A model generated the notes under the pieces. The model did not search any database, had not been told where the DNA came from, and saw only the letters and a list, made by a program, of their open reading frames with translations. From NCBI RefSeq assembly GCF_001905655.1, contig NZ_JMHT01000069.1:62001-126000 (forward strand): DNA of 64,000 nt, read 5' to 3'. This stretch comes from Mycobacterium sp. ST-F2 (lineage in GTDB: Bacteria; Actinomycetota; Actinomycetes; Mycobacteriales; Mycobacteriaceae). A program made the translations under genes and the position numbers. This document shows positions 35,659 through 45,171 of the stretch, piece by piece (the first letter of the stretch is position 1; each line of letters starts with the position of its first letter).

Positions 35659-36945
35659 GTGGGTGCGCAAGCGGTGCGGTGCTGGGTGCAGCAGCGCCAT
35701 GCCCAACTTCACATGCGCAAGTGGATGCTGGATTTCGACGATGCCGACTCCGAGCGGGAGTTCCGGGCGCATGACGACGCGAACGGGCTGCGAGCGGCGA
35801 CGTTCGCGCAAGTGGTCGGCATCCTGTTCACCATCGTGTACGCGGGCGTGGACTTCCTTGTCCTGCGCGGTTTCGTCCCCGGCGCGCTGATCGTCCGGGC
35901 GGCCACCATCGGCGTCTTCCTCCTCGGGATCGTGGCGCTCCGCCGGGTGCGAACGATCCAGGACCATCTGCAGGTTGCCATCGTCGTACTGCTGACCATC
36001 GTCCAGGTGCTGCTGGTACCCGTGCTGGCCGGCGTCGGCGATTTCCCGACCACGTATCTGATGACGTCTGCCACCGTCACGCTCCTGGGTGCGGTCGGCC
36101 TGTTGCGGCTGCGTATGCACGCGGCGCTGGCCAACACCGCAGTATTCGTCGCGGTGTGCCTGGCGCTGCCGGGCGTCCGGGGGAGTCTGGAGGACCTCGG
36201 CACGATGGTGCCGCAGATCGGGGGACTGGCGGCGATCAGCCTCCTGACCGCCTATGCGTTGGACCGGCTGCGGCGTATCGACTTCCTTCGGCAGCGGGAA
36301 GTCGAGCAAGCGCAGGCCAGGACCGAAGAGATTCTGTACAACGTGCTGCCGGCCTCGATCGCTGACCGGCTGCGCGACGGCGCGATGACCATTGCCGACT
36401 CGGCGGCGAGTGTCAGCGTGTTGTTCTCCGACATCGTCGGCTTCACCCCGGTGTCCGAGACGTTGACGCCGGAAGCGCTGGTGCAGCTGCTGGACGAGAT
36501 GTTCCGGGCTTTCGACGAGCTCTGCGATCAGCGCGGCATCGAGAAGATCAAGACGGTCGGTGACGCCTACATGGCCGTCGCGGGCCTGCCCAACCCCGAC
36601 GATGACCATGCGGCATCGATGGCCGAGTTGGCACTCGACATGCAACGCGCCGTCGACCGCCTGGCATCGAGCTGGCCGAGTCCGATCTCGATGCGGATCG
36701 GCATCTCGTCGGGCCCGGTGGTGGCGGGTGTGATCGGGCAGCGCAAGTTCATCTACGACCTGTGGGGCGACACCGTGAACACGGCGAGCCGCATGGAGTC
36801 GAGTGGCCGTCCGCGCCGTATTCAGGTGTCCGAGTCGACGCACACGCTGCTTGAGAACCGCTACGAATTCAGCGACCCGACGGTGGTCGACGTCAAAGGC
36901 AAGGGGCCCATGACAACGTATTTCCTGGTGGGTGCGCGCGCATGA
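35659..36945 (+). CDS. Membrane class III adenylate/guanylate cyclase
   Basis: A 428-residue protein. Six hydrophobic segments lie between about residues 45 and 200, followed by a linker helix and a class III cyclase domain (about 240-420). Metal-binding Asp residues are seen in VLFSDIVGFT and VGDAYM, the base-selecting lysine in EKIKTVGDAY, and the transition-state residues in LWGDTVNTASRM. The layout recalls the six-helix mycobacterial cyclase Rv1625c. The GTG at 35659 is used, but an ATG at 35713 (before KWMLDFDD) is plausible because neither has a strong ribosome-binding site. It overlaps the hydratase gene by 4 bp. Confidence 0.87.
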   Translation: MGAQAVRCWVQQRHAQLHMRKWMLDFDDADSEREFRAHDDANGLRAATFAQVVGILFTIVYAGVDFLVLRGFVPGALIVRAATIGVFLLGIVALRRVRTIQDHLQVAIVVLLTIVQVLLVPVLAGVGDFPTTYLMTSATVTLLGAVGLLRLRMHAALANTAVFVAVCLALPGVRGSLEDLGTMVPQIGGLAAISLLTAYALDRLRRIDFLRQREVEQAQARTEEILYNVLPASIADRLRDGAMTIADSAASVSVLFSDIVGFTPVSETLTPEALVQLLDEMFRAFDELCDQRGIEKIKTVGDAYMAVAGLPNPDDDHAASMAELALDMQRAVDRLASSWPSPISMRIGISSGPVVAGVIGQRKFIYDLWGDTVNTASRMESSGRPRRIQVSESTHTLLENRYEFSDPTVVDVKGKGPMTTYFLVGARA

Positions 36946-37712
36946 GCGAACCGCTGCTGCGGCACGACCGCGATGACCGTGGTGTCGTCACACTGACGCT
37001 GAACCGCCCGCAGGCCTTCAACGCGCTGTCCGAGGCGATGCTCGCAGCACTGGCGGAGGCGTTCGCCGCGCTGGCTGCCGACGGAACAGTGCGGGCCGTC
37101 GTGCTCGCGGCATCCGGCAAGGCTTTCTGTGCCGGGCACGATCTCAAGGAAATGCGCGCCGAGCCGTCACTGGAGTACTACCAGGAACTGTTCGCGCAGT
37201 GCACCGAGGTGATGCTCGCGATCCAGCGCCTGCCGGTGCCGGTGATCGCGCGGGTGCATGGGATCGCGACTGCCGCGGGGTGCCAGCTGGTCGCGATGTG
37301 CGACCTCGCGGTGGCGAGCCACGACGCGCGCTTCGCCGTCAGTGGCATCAACGTCGGATTGTTCTGTGCGACACCGGGAGTCGCGCTGTCGCGCAATGTC
37401 CCGCGCAAGGCCGCCTTCGAGATGCTCGTGACCGGCGATTTCATCTCGGCCGACGAAGCGAAAGCCCTCGGACTGGTCAACCGGGTGGCGGCCCGGGACG
37501 CGCTCGACGACGAGGTCGGGGCGATCGTCGCGAGCATCGTCGCCAAGCCCGCCGTCGCCGTCGCGATGGGAAAGGCGTTGTTCTACCGCCAGATCGAAGT
37601 CGGTATCGAAGCCGCCTATGCGGACGCCGGATCGACCATGGCCTGCAACATGATGGATCCGAGCGCGCTTGAGGGCGTGTTGGCATTTATCGAGAAACGC
37701 CCAACCAAGTAG
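36942..37712 (+). CDS. Enoyl-CoA hydratase/isomerase family protein
   Basis: A 256-residue crotonase-fold protein. The oxyanion-hole stretches are AGHDLKEM and the IATAAGCQLVAMCDLAVAS segment (given here as IATAAGCQLV and CDLAVAS). The usual first catalytic Glu of this last segment is replaced by the residues around GCQ, so it may not be a classical hydratase. The ATG overlaps the cyclase stop (ATGA), linking a CoA enzyme to a cyclic-nucleotide source. The substrate is unknown. Confidence 0.8.
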   Translation: MSEPLLRHDRDDRGVVTLTLNRPQAFNALSEAMLAALAEAFAALAADGTVRAVVLAASGKAFCAGHDLKEMRAEPSLEYYQELFAQCTEVMLAIQRLPVPVIARVHGIATAAGCQLVAMCDLAVASHDARFAVSGINVGLFCATPGVALSRNVPRKAAFEMLVTGDFISADEAKALGLVNRVAARDALDDEVGAIVASIVAKPAVAVAMGKALFYRQIEVGIEAAYADAGSTMACNMMDPSALEGVLAFIEKRPTK

Positions 37713-37794
37713 TTGACGGTTCGGCCGTCCGCGGCGCACTGTGATGTGAGCCATATTTCTATCTGGACACATCGGGGCAGAGAGGCGGCCGCTC

Positions 37795-38898
37795 GTGACC
37801 ACGAAGGACAAGTACACGGAAGTGCCCACGCCCTACTCCTGGGACGTGCCGAGCGGTGGCGACGCGCGCTTCACCTGGGAGTATGACGACGGCCGCGGGC
37901 GTCTGCTGTCTCTGTACCAGAAGGGCAAGGACAAGCAGTGGGACGCTCAGTCGCGCATCGACTGGTCGCAGGACGTCGACCCCATGAACCCGATCGGCTT
38001 GCCCGACGAGTTCCATCCCCTGTTCGGCAGCCCGATGTGGGAGTCGGCCGACGAGAAACGGCGTGCCGAGATGAAGCGCCACTCGCAGGCCTGGCAGTTC
38101 TCGCAGTTCCTGCACGGCGAGCAGGGGGCGATGGTGTGCGCGGCGAAGATCGTGGAGGTCGTGCCCGATCTCGATGCGAAGTTCTACGCGGCCACGCAGA
38201 CCATGGATGAGGCCCGGCACGTCGAGACGTTCTCCCGATTCCTGCAGGAGAAGGTCGGTCTCGTCTACCCGATGAACAAGAACCTGAACACCCTGCTGGG
38301 GGACACGTTGCGCGACTCGCGCTGGGACATGCCCTACCTCGGCATGCAGGTGCTCATCGAAGGACTGGCCCTCGCCGCGTTCGGGGTGCAGCGCGACCTG
38401 GCTGCGCCCGGTTCGCTGGCCAAGCAGGTGTTGGCCTACGTCATGCAGGACGAGGCGCGGCACGTCGCATTCGGCCGAATCTCGTTGAAGGACTACTACT
38501 CCCAACTCACCGAAGCCGAGCGGGACGAACGCGAAGAGTTCGTCGTCGACGCCTGCTATCTGATGCGGGACCGGTTCCGCGGCGAGGAGGTTTTCGAGAC
38601 CCTCGGACTCGACGTCAAGGCGTGTGCCGAGTGGGTCGACACCTCGGCGCCGATGATGAAGCAGTTCCGCGCGCATCTGTTCAGCCGCATTGTGCCGATT
38701 GTCAAGGACATTGGGCTATGGGGCCCGAAGGTGCAGTCGGCGTTTGCGGATATGGGCGTGCTCGACATGGCCGGTCTGGACATCGAGGCGCTGATGAAGG
38801 CGGACGAGGATCAGGCCGAAGCGCTCGACAAAGCCCACGCCGAGATGGCCGTCCGGGCTGCGGAAGTGGACCACGTCATTGCGCAGGCGGCGAGTTAG
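37795..38898 (+). CDS. Ferritin-like diiron protein
   Basis: A 367-residue protein with a four-helix-bundle diiron site. Glu109, Glu139/His142 (DEARH), Glu189 and Glu220/His223 (DEARH) give the two E-x2-H motifs of the ribonucleotide-reductase/bacterial-multicomponent/AurF-type superfamily. It is probably an oxidase or oxygenase (desaturation or N-oxidation) rather than an RNR subunit, because the RNR radical-tyrosine context is absent. It starts at a GTG 82 bp after the hydratase gene and ends 4 bp inside the convergent P450 gene. The substrate is unknown. Confidence 0.75.
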   Translation: MTTKDKYTEVPTPYSWDVPSGGDARFTWEYDDGRGRLLSLYQKGKDKQWDAQSRIDWSQDVDPMNPIGLPDEFHPLFGSPMWESADEKRRAEMKRHSQAWQFSQFLHGEQGAMVCAAKIVEVVPDLDAKFYAATQTMDEARHVETFSRFLQEKVGLVYPMNKNLNTLLGDTLRDSRWDMPYLGMQVLIEGLALAAFGVQRDLAAPGSLAKQVLAYVMQDEARHVAFGRISLKDYYSQLTEAERDEREEFVVDACYLMRDRFRGEEVFETLGLDVKACAEWVDTSAPMMKQFRAHLFSRIVPIVKDIGLWGPKVQSAFADMGVLDMAGLDIEALMKADEDQAEALDKAHAEMAVRAAEVDHVIAQAAS

Positions 38899-40097
38899 AA
38901 CCTGCCGAAGGCCACCGGAAGGGCGCTCGGACCGATCACACCGAGCATCGACGGCCATGGGGCCGGACCGGTGCGGCGCAGGTTCGGCATGCGTTGGGCC
39001 ATGATGCTCAGTGCCTGAGTGAGTTCCAGCCGGGCCAGATGTGAGCCCAGGCAGTAATGTGCGCCGTTGCCGAAAGTGAGTGTCCCCGTCGCGTTTTCGC
39101 GGGTGATGTCGAACCGCTCCGGCTCGTGGAACACCGCCGGATCACGGTTGGCGGCCGCGGTGTTGACGAACACCAGGGTACCTGCGGAGATGGGAACTCC
39201 GGCCAGTTCGACGTCCTCGATGGCAACGCGTGGCAGGCTGAATCCGATTGGGCGGTAACGCATCACCTCATCTACTGCCTGGGAAGCGAGCGCGGGCTGC
39301 GCGCCGAGGAGCGCCCATTGATCAGGGTGGTCGCAGAAGATGTCGATGGCTGCCGCGAGCTGATTCCGGGTGGTGTCTGTGCCCGCACCGAGCAGGGCGA
39401 CAGACAATGCCAGCAGTTCGTCATGATCCAGCGTGGCGCCGTCGTCTTCCGCTCGGATCAATTCGGAGATCAGATCGTCTGTCAGTTCATGACGACGGCA
39501 GGCGACCATGCGTTCCAGATACGCGTCGAGTTCTTGCCAGGCTGCCAGAATTCGCGGCCCATCGACGGAGAGATTGAACTCGAACATCTTGCTGATCTGG
39601 CCGACCCAATCGGAGAACAGCTGCCAATCCTGACGGGGCGCTCCGAGTAGTGAGCAGATGATCGGGACAGGAAACGGACGCGCGATGTCGGCGACGACGT
39701 CGCAGCGGCCAGCGGGCACATGCGTGTCGAGCAGGTCGGTGATGACCTCGGTGATCGCCGCATCCAGCCGGGCGACCGCGCGGGGTGTGAACGCCTTGGC
39801 CACGAGCCGACGCTGCCGGTGATGGCGGTCACCGTCGATGGCGAGAATCAGTGAGGTGATCCGTTGCCACAGTGGACCTTCGGTGACGCCCTGGGCTTCG
39901 GCGGCCGCGCGTTGTGCCACGGCGAAGCGTGGGTCGCGCAGCACGGCGCGCACCAGGTCGTAGCTGAGGATCTCGAGCCCCAACGGGCCGGACGTGATCG
40001 GTCCGTGCCTGCGTGCGGAGGCGATGGCGCAATGTGCTTCTTCTGGGTGGTGGGCCTGTAGGTAGTTCAGCATGGGCAAGCAGGTATCGATGGTCAT
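38895..40097 (-). CDS. Cytochrome P450
   Basis: A 400-residue P450 with I-helix AGTDTT (238-243), EVMR for the ExxR helix (277-280) and haem loop FGNGAHYCLGSHLAR with ligand Cys349. The length is normal for a soluble bacterial P450. The ATG at 40097 was chosen because the upstream extension is low-complexity and unlike a P450, though no good ribosome-binding site is seen. It faces the large regulator at 40291 across a 36-bp perfect palindrome. No reductase gene is adjacent. Confidence 0.9.
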   Translation of the reverse strand: MTIDTCLPMLNYLQAHHPEEAHCAIASARRHGPITSGPLGLEILSYDLVRAVLRDPRFAVAQRAAAEAQGVTEGPLWQRITSLILAIDGDRHHRQRRLVAKAFTPRAVARLDAAITEVITDLLDTHVPAGRCDVVADIARPFPVPIICSLLGAPRQDWQLFSDWVGQISKMFEFNLSVDGPRILAAWQELDAYLERMVACRRHELTDDLISELIRAEDDGATLDHDELLALSVALLGAGTDTTRNQLAAAIDIFCDHPDQWALLGAQPALASQAVDEVMRYRPIGFSLPRVAIEDVELAGVPISAGTLVFVNTAAANRDPAVFHEPERFDITRENATGTLTFGNGAHYCLGSHLARLELTQALSIMAQRMPNLRRTGPAPWPSMLGVIGPSALPVAFGRF

Positions 40098-40153
40098 GGC
40101 ATCGAGCATCGGACGCAGGCCGGCGACAACCATCGGGGTAACCGCGCACATTT

Positions 40154-40189
40154 GCCCGCGAGGGGGTCGTATACGACCCCCTCGCGGGC
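40154..40189. promoter_or_regulatory. 36-bp perfect palindrome between P450 and the LuxR/ATPase regulator
   Basis: GCCCGCGAGGGGGTCGTA (40154-40171) is followed directly by its exact complement (40172-40189) with no loop. The core GGGGGTCGTATACGACCCCC looks like a dimeric or tetrameric regulator site. It lies 57 bp from the P450 start and 102 bp from the regulator start. Confidence 0.85.
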
Positions 40190-40290
40190 GCTTCTGCGCG
40201 GTTGTCACGATGTTCTGGCGGTAGAGCGCGCGCACTCTGATTAGCATGATCGACACTGGCGCGGCGTTGCTGAACTGCGGAGACCTGGTT

Positions 40291-43200
40291 ATGGGCGAGC
40301 TGATACCGACCGGCACGGTCACGCTGCTGCTTGCCGACGTCGAGGGTTCCACCAGGCTGTGGGAGACGCGGCCCGACGACATGACGGCCGCCTTCGCGAC
40401 GCTGGATCGCACGCTCGCCCGGTTGGTGGAGCCGCACCACGGCGCCCGTCCTCTCGAGCAGGGGGAGGGCGACAGCTTCGTCATCGCCTTCGGGCGGGCC
40501 AGTGACGCCGTCGCGTGCGCGCTGGATCTGCAACGGGCGGCGCTCGACCCGATCCGGCTGCGCATCGGTATCCACACCGGTGAGGTGCAGCTGCGCAACG
40601 AGGCCAACTACATCGGGCCCACCATCAACCGCACCGCGCGGCTACGGGATCTGGCCCATGGTGGCCAGACCGTCTTATCCGGTACCACAGCCGATCTGGT
40701 CATCGACCGACTGCCGGACGCGGTGTGGCTGACCGATCTGGGTCGCCATCCCGTGCGTGACCTGCCGCGGCCTGAACACGTGATGCAGCTCTGCCATCCG
40801 GACCTGAGCAACGACTTTCCGCCTCTTCGCACCGCGAAACCTGCCAGGGCGCACAACCTTCCGGCGCAGCTGACATCGTTCATCGGCCGCCGGGCACAGC
40901 TGGCCCAACTGCACGAGAGTCTCGCGGACCATCGGCTGGTGACGCTCACCGGGGCCGGAGGGGCCGGAAAAACCCGGATGGCAGTTGAAGTTTCATCCCA
41001 GTTGATCGCGGAGTTTCCCGACGGGGTGTGGTACGTCGACCTCGCTCCGATCACCGATCCGGCGATGGTCGCCGTCACCGTCGCGCATACTTTGGGGCTG
41101 CCTGACCAGCCCGGCCGCTCGCTCGTCGAGATCGTGGTCCGCTTTGTTGCGGACCGAGATGTGTTGCTGCTGCTGGACAATTGCGAGCATCTCCTGGACA
41201 GCTGCGGCGACCTGGTCATGACGCTGCTCGCCGGCTGCCCGCAGCTGACGATTCTGGCCACCAGCCGGGAACCCATCGGGCTTGCGGGAGAGGTCATTTG
41301 GCGCGTTCCGTCGCTCGGTCTGGAGGATGAAGCCGTCGAGCTGTTCCTCGACCGGGCCCAGCAGGCCCGTCCAGGATTCCGGCTGACGGGCGACAACGCG
41401 GAACGGGTGCACGACATCTGCCGCCGGCTCGACGGCATGCCGCTGGCGATCGAGCTCGCCGCTGCCCGGGTGCGTGCCCTGTCACTCAGCCAGATCGTCG
41501 AGGGCCTGCAAGACCGCTTCCGGGTGCTGACCGGTGGCGCCCGCACCGCCGTGCGCCGGCAGCAGACTTTGCGCGCATCGGTGGACTGGTCGTTCGGGTT
41601 GCTCACGGAACCCGAGCGTATGCTGTTCCGCCGGCTCGGCGTCTTCATGGGCGGATTCGATCTGGAGGCCGCGCAGGCGGTGTGTGGGACCAGCGCGGTT
41701 GAGCAATACCAGGTACTGGACCAGCTTGGCCTGTTGGTCGACAAGTCGCTGGTGGCCGCGGACGACGGCACCGGGGTCATGCGGTACCGCATGCTGGAGA
41801 CCATGCGGCAGTACGCGCTGGAGAAGCTTGGCGAGTCCGGTGAATCCGCGGTGGTACGCGACCGGCACCGCAACTACTACGCCGAAAGAGCGATGCGCAC
41901 CGCGCCACATCTGGTTTCCGACTGGGCCAATGGCGAATTCGACAATGTGCGGGCAGCCTTGGCTTGGAGTCTTGAAACCGACGATGCCGAGACGGCGATG
42001 CGTCTGACCTCGGCGCTGCAACCGTTTTGGTTGGCGCAGGCGCGATTTCATGAAGGTCTCATGTGGTTCGATGCGGCGCTCGCGGACGAGCCTGGTGACG
42101 ACATGCCCGTCGAGGTGTGGATACGTGCCGTGGCCGACCACGCGACGCTGGCGCTGTGGGATGTGGCACCAGTCGGCGTGGAGCGAGTCCATTCGGCGCT
42201 GTCGGTCGCGCGGAAGCTCGGCGACCGTTCGCTGACCGCCGCCGTGCTGAATGCGTGCGGCCATCTCACTCTCACTCAGCTCGAGACGGAAACCTGCCGA
42301 ACGTATCTGGAGGAGGCCGCACATCTGGCCAAAGAATGCGGCGACCTGCGGACCCTCTGCGAAATCCGGCTCACTCAGGCAATTGCGGGTCCCTTCGGCG
42401 GCGACCCGGGCAGCCGGGCGGCTGCAGAAGAGGGGCTCACCCTTGCTGATCAGCTGGGTGACCGATTCATGTCATGGAACATCCGCTGCTGGCTTGGCAT
42501 CACCCTGTTCACACTGGGCGAGCTCGACGAGGCTGACCGAACGCATCGCCCGCTGACGACGGGAACCGCCTCGGACGAGCGATTCCGGGTCTGCCTGGCC
42601 AATATCGGACTGGCGCACGTTCATGCTTTCCGGGGCCGACTGGCCGAAGCCCGTGCGTGCAACGACGTGGCGATCAAAACCTCAGCAGCCATGGGTGGTT
42701 GGGCCGAAGATGCCATCTACACGGTCATCGCCTTCACGGCACTGGCAGGTGGGGACGGCGCTGCCGCGAGGGCAGCGTGTGAAACGTGTTGGCAGAGCAC
42801 GGTGCCGCAGCGCCGGCCTTTTATTCGCAGTCTCAACCCAATGGCCGAGGCGCTGTTGGCTTGTGGCGAACTTGCTGCGGCCCGGCGCTGGGCTGATGAC
42901 ACGGTCGCCCTGGTCTCGGGTTGGCACAAAATGGTTGCCCTACATGCACGTTCGCGCGTCGCCATCGCGCAGGGGGAATTGGAACAAGCCGAGCGCGACG
43001 CCCACGAAGCCCTCGCAATCGCAGCGCAGGTACGGGGATTCATCCGGCTGCCGGACATCGTTGAGCGACTGGCCCAGCTTGCGGTCGGCGTCGGTGACCA
43101 CCAGTTTGCGGCCAGACTGCTCGGTGCCGCCGACGCGATGCGGCAGCGCGGCGGCATTGTGCGGTTCCGGATCTACGACCACGAAGTTGCGGCGGCACAA

Positions 43201-43521
43201 GCGGCGGCGCGACACATGCTCGACGAAAAAGGCTTTCAGAGTGCCTGGGCTGAAGGTGCTGCCCTATCTGACGACGAGGCGATCGCGTTCGCTCAGCGCG
43301 GACGCGGCGCCCGCAGACGACCGGCGAGCGGCTGGGAGTCGCTGACTCCGACCGAACGTGACGTCGTGCGTCAGGTCAGTGACGGCTTGTCCAACAAGGA
43401 CATTGCGGCCCGGCTGTTCATCTCGCCGCGCACGGTGCAGACACACCTCACGCACGTGTACGCGAAATTGGGGCTCGAGTCGCGTGTTCAGTTGGTGAAG
43501 GAGGCCGCGCGCCACACCTGA
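40291..43521 (+). CDS. Cyclase-domain/AAA-ATPase/LuxR multidomain regulator
   Basis: A 1076-residue protein of the mycobacterial Rv0386/Rv1358/Rv2488c type. Residues 5-165 are a class III nucleotide cyclase domain (VTLLLADVEGSTRLWE; second metal Asp near residue 61 in GEGDSF). Residues about 195-480 form an NB-ARC-like ATPase with Walker A GAGGAGKT (221-228) and the LLLLDNCEH Walker B. A long TPR-like helical region follows (500-990), ending in a LuxR helix-turn-helix (LTPTERDVVRQVSDGLSNKD). The ATG at 40291 has GGAG 8 bases ahead, and an ATG at 40246 is the alternative. Probably it regulates the divergent P450. Confidence 0.88.
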   Translation: MGELIPTGTVTLLLADVEGSTRLWETRPDDMTAAFATLDRTLARLVEPHHGARPLEQGEGDSFVIAFGRASDAVACALDLQRAALDPIRLRIGIHTGEVQLRNEANYIGPTINRTARLRDLAHGGQTVLSGTTADLVIDRLPDAVWLTDLGRHPVRDLPRPEHVMQLCHPDLSNDFPPLRTAKPARAHNLPAQLTSFIGRRAQLAQLHESLADHRLVTLTGAGGAGKTRMAVEVSSQLIAEFPDGVWYVDLAPITDPAMVAVTVAHTLGLPDQPGRSLVEIVVRFVADRDVLLLLDNCEHLLDSCGDLVMTLLAGCPQLTILATSREPIGLAGEVIWRVPSLGLEDEAVELFLDRAQQARPGFRLTGDNAERVHDICRRLDGMPLAIELAAARVRALSLSQIVEGLQDRFRVLTGGARTAVRRQQTLRASVDWSFGLLTEPERMLFRRLGVFMGGFDLEAAQAVCGTSAVEQYQVLDQLGLLVDKSLVAADDGTGVMRYRMLETMRQYALEKLGESGESAVVRDRHRNYYAERAMRTAPHLVSDWANGEFDNVRAALAWSLETDDAETAMRLTSALQPFWLAQARFHEGLMWFDAALADEPGDDMPVEVWIRAVADHATLALWDVAPVGVERVHSALSVARKLGDRSLTAAVLNACGHLTLTQLETETCRTYLEEAAHLAKECGDLRTLCEIRLTQAIAGPFGGDPGSRAAAEEGLTLADQLGDRFMSWNIRCWLGITLFTLGELDEADRTHRPLTTGTASDERFRVCLANIGLAHVHAFRGRLAEARACNDVAIKTSAAMGGWAEDAIYTVIAFTALAGGDGAAARAACETCWQSTVPQRRPFIRSLNPMAEALLACGELAAARRWADDTVALVSGWHKMVALHARSRVAIAQGELEQAERDAHEALAIAAQVRGFIRLPDIVERLAQLAVGVGDHQFAARLLGAADAMRQRGGIVRFRIYDHEVAAAQAAARHMLDEKGFQSAWAEGAALSDDEAIAFAQRGRGARRRPASGWESLTPTERDVVRQVSDGLSNKDIAARLFISPRTVQTHLTHVYAKLGLESRVQLVKEAARHT

Positions 43522-43527
43522 GCCGAA

Positions 43528-43992
43528 TCAGGCCCTCAGTGAAGTAGAGACGTGCACCGACGACGTCAGCGTCCGGTGCACGGGACAGCGTTCGGCGATG
43601 GAGAGCAGCTTTTCCCGTTGAGCATCGTCGAGGTCGCCGATCAATTCGATCTCGCGGTCCATGTGGTCGATCATGCCCTGGTCCGTCTCGCAGTCGGCGC
43701 AGTCTTTCGCGTGAATCTTCGCGTGCCGCAAGGACACTCGCACCTGCTCGAGTGGCCAACCTTTCTTGTTGGCGTACATCCGGACCGTCATCGACGTACA
43801 CGCACCCAGCGCGGACAGCAGGAGGTCGTAGGGCGACGGTCCGGCGTCGTCGCCGAACGGGCGTGGCTCGTCGGCGATCAGTCGGTGTCCACCGGCGATG
43901 ATCTCCTGGGTGTAGGTCCCCGCGCCGGCCTCGGCGACGGTGACGGTGCCTTCGGGCGTCGCGGCAGCGTGGTCGGGCTGTTGGGTTGTCAT
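43528..43992 (-). CDS. OsmC/Ohr-family protein
   Basis: A 154-residue OsmC-fold protein. The [32 protein letters not shown] stretch holds the first redox cysteine (ACTS; shown here only as [15 protein letters not shown]), and the second is in [10 protein letters not shown]. Such enzymes reduce organic hydroperoxides. An extra CADC pair in the middle ([11 protein letters not shown]) could bind a metal. The ATG at 43992 has GAGGAGA ahead, but an ATG at 44040 overlaps the upstream gene's stop (ATGA) and is possible. It is co-transcribed with the SnoaL-like gene. Confidence 0.86.
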   Translation of the reverse strand: MTTQQPDHAAATPEGTVTVAEAGAGTYTQEIIAGGHRLIADEPRPFGDDAGPSPYDLLLSALGACTSMTVRMYANKKGWPLEQVRVSLRHAKIHAKDCADCETDQGMIDHMDREIELIGDLDDAQREKLLSIAERCPVHRTLTSSVHVSTSLRA

Positions 43993-44039
43993 GGAAGTCT
44001 CCTCGTGTGGGGTGTGGTTCGCGTCGTGGTCGGTTGGCA

Positions 44040-44417
44040 TCACATTCGTTCGACCCACTGGGCGCGAGATGGGTCAGGCTCGAATGGCTCTGTGAAGTAC
44101 TGGGTTTCGCGCACGACCTCGCTTCCGGAGAACTCCATGATGCTCACTGTGTAGAACGGTTGCCCGTCGTACGTCATCACCAACTCGGTGAGCCACAGGT
44201 CACCTGAACCGATGATGCGCCGCACCTCGAAGTGCTTGGCGTTGGGTTGTGCAGTCCGCGACGCCTGGATGTTGTGCCGTCCGCGGATGCGCTCGCCTGA
44301 CTGCGGATACTCGAGAATTGCGTCGTCTCGGTAGATCTCGTGTTCGGCGACGAAGTCATTGGCATCGGATGCGGCCCAGTGTCGATTCAGTGCGGTATGT
44401 ACGTCGTCGTCGCGCAT
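44040..44417 (-). CDS. SnoaL-like small protein
   Basis: A 125-residue NTF2-superfamily protein. It starts [20 protein letters not shown] and has the family's [20 protein letters not shown] and [21 protein letters not shown] stretches. It is likely a lyase/isomerase-like fold or ligand-binding protein; no activity can be assigned. It overlaps the OsmC gene, so the pair is probably induced together. The divergent TetR gene starts 122 bp away. Confidence 0.8.
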   Translation of the reverse strand: MRDDDVHTALNRHWAASDANDFVAEHEIYRDDAILEYPQSGERIRGRHNIQASRTAQPNAKHFEVRRIIGSGDLWLTELVMTYDGQPFYTVSIMEFSGSEVVRETQYFTEPFEPDPSRAQWVERM

Positions 44418-44510
44418 CGATGTTCTCCCTCGTGCCTCGGCGACGACGTTAGCCGCGGCGTCACGGTTGCGCTGCCGCCTTCGTACGATCGGCAGTCGCG
44501 TCCTGAAAGA

Positions 44511-44528
44511 TAGCCGACCGGTCGGCTA
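44511..44528. promoter_or_regulatory. TetR autoregulatory operator
   Basis: TAGCCGACCGGTCGGCTA is a perfect 18-bp palindrome 10 bases upstream of the TetR ATG. It overlaps a TAATAT (44526-44531) that could be a -10 box, in which case the mRNA would be near leaderless. It shares the GACCGGTC core with the site at 45172. Confidence 0.8.
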
Positions 44529-44538
44529 ATATTGGGGA

Positions 44539-45129
44539 ATGCCACGCCCAGCGAATCCCGACGTTCGCCGCCGACTGTTGGCCGCCGGGCTCGAGCTAGT
44601 GCACTCGCGCGGATTCGCGGCCAGTGGCGTCAAGGAGATCACCGACGCCGCGGGTGTGCCGAAGGGGTCGTTCTACGCGTACTTCCCCAGCAAGGAAGCA
44701 CTCGCGGTGGCGATTCTCGAGCACTACTGGTCGGATATCGAGGCACGGATACTGCCGGTGCTGGGCGGTGACGGATTGGCGCGCGAGCGCATCGCCAGGT
44801 TTTTCCATGCGCTTGCCGACGAGCATGAGTCCGCGGACTTCTTGCTCGGCTGCCTTGTCGGCAACATGTCTTTGGAGCTCGGCGGGGCCAGTGAACCGGT
44901 CCGGGTGGAACTGGCCCGCATTCTCGACCGCTGGTCCGAGGCTCTTGCCGATTGTGTGCGGATGGGGCAGGGGAGTTCCGGTGACGTCGACGCCGACCTC
45001 TCCGCGACGGAACTGGCGGCTGTGCTGATCGAGGCTTGGGAGGGCGCTGCTCTGCGAGGCAAGGTGTCCCGCAGTCGCTTGCCTTACGACCGATTCGAGG
45101 CTGTCACGCTGCCGGCGCTGCTGCGCTGA
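44539..45129 (+). CDS. TetR-family repressor
   Basis: A 196-residue TetR protein. The N-terminal helix-turn-helix (SGVKEITDAAGVPKGSFYAY, then FPSKEALAV, about residues 30-60) is of the type with KGSFYAYFPSKE. The C-terminal ligand-binding part is unremarkable. It is flanked by two sites with the same GACCGGTC core, one in front of itself and one in front of the next operon, so it probably represses both. The divergent SnoaL-OsmC pair may also be under it. Confidence 0.86.
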   Translation: MPRPANPDVRRRLLAAGLELVHSRGFAASGVKEITDAAGVPKGSFYAYFPSKEALAVAILEHYWSDIEARILPVLGGDGLARERIARFFHALADEHESADFLLGCLVGNMSLELGGASEPVRVELARILDRWSEALADCVRMGQGSSGDVDADLSATELAAVLIEAWEGAALRGKVSRSRLPYDRFEAVTLPALLR

Positions 45130-45171
45130 CCTGAGCTGTCGTGCAAAGCACATCCGACTGCTCTTGATTTA

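Noticed and set aside
37795-38898. Class I ribonucleotide reductase small subunit
   Set aside because: Although the diiron ExxH motifs fit the superfamily, the surroundings of the radical tyrosine and the C-terminal partner-binding tail are not seen.
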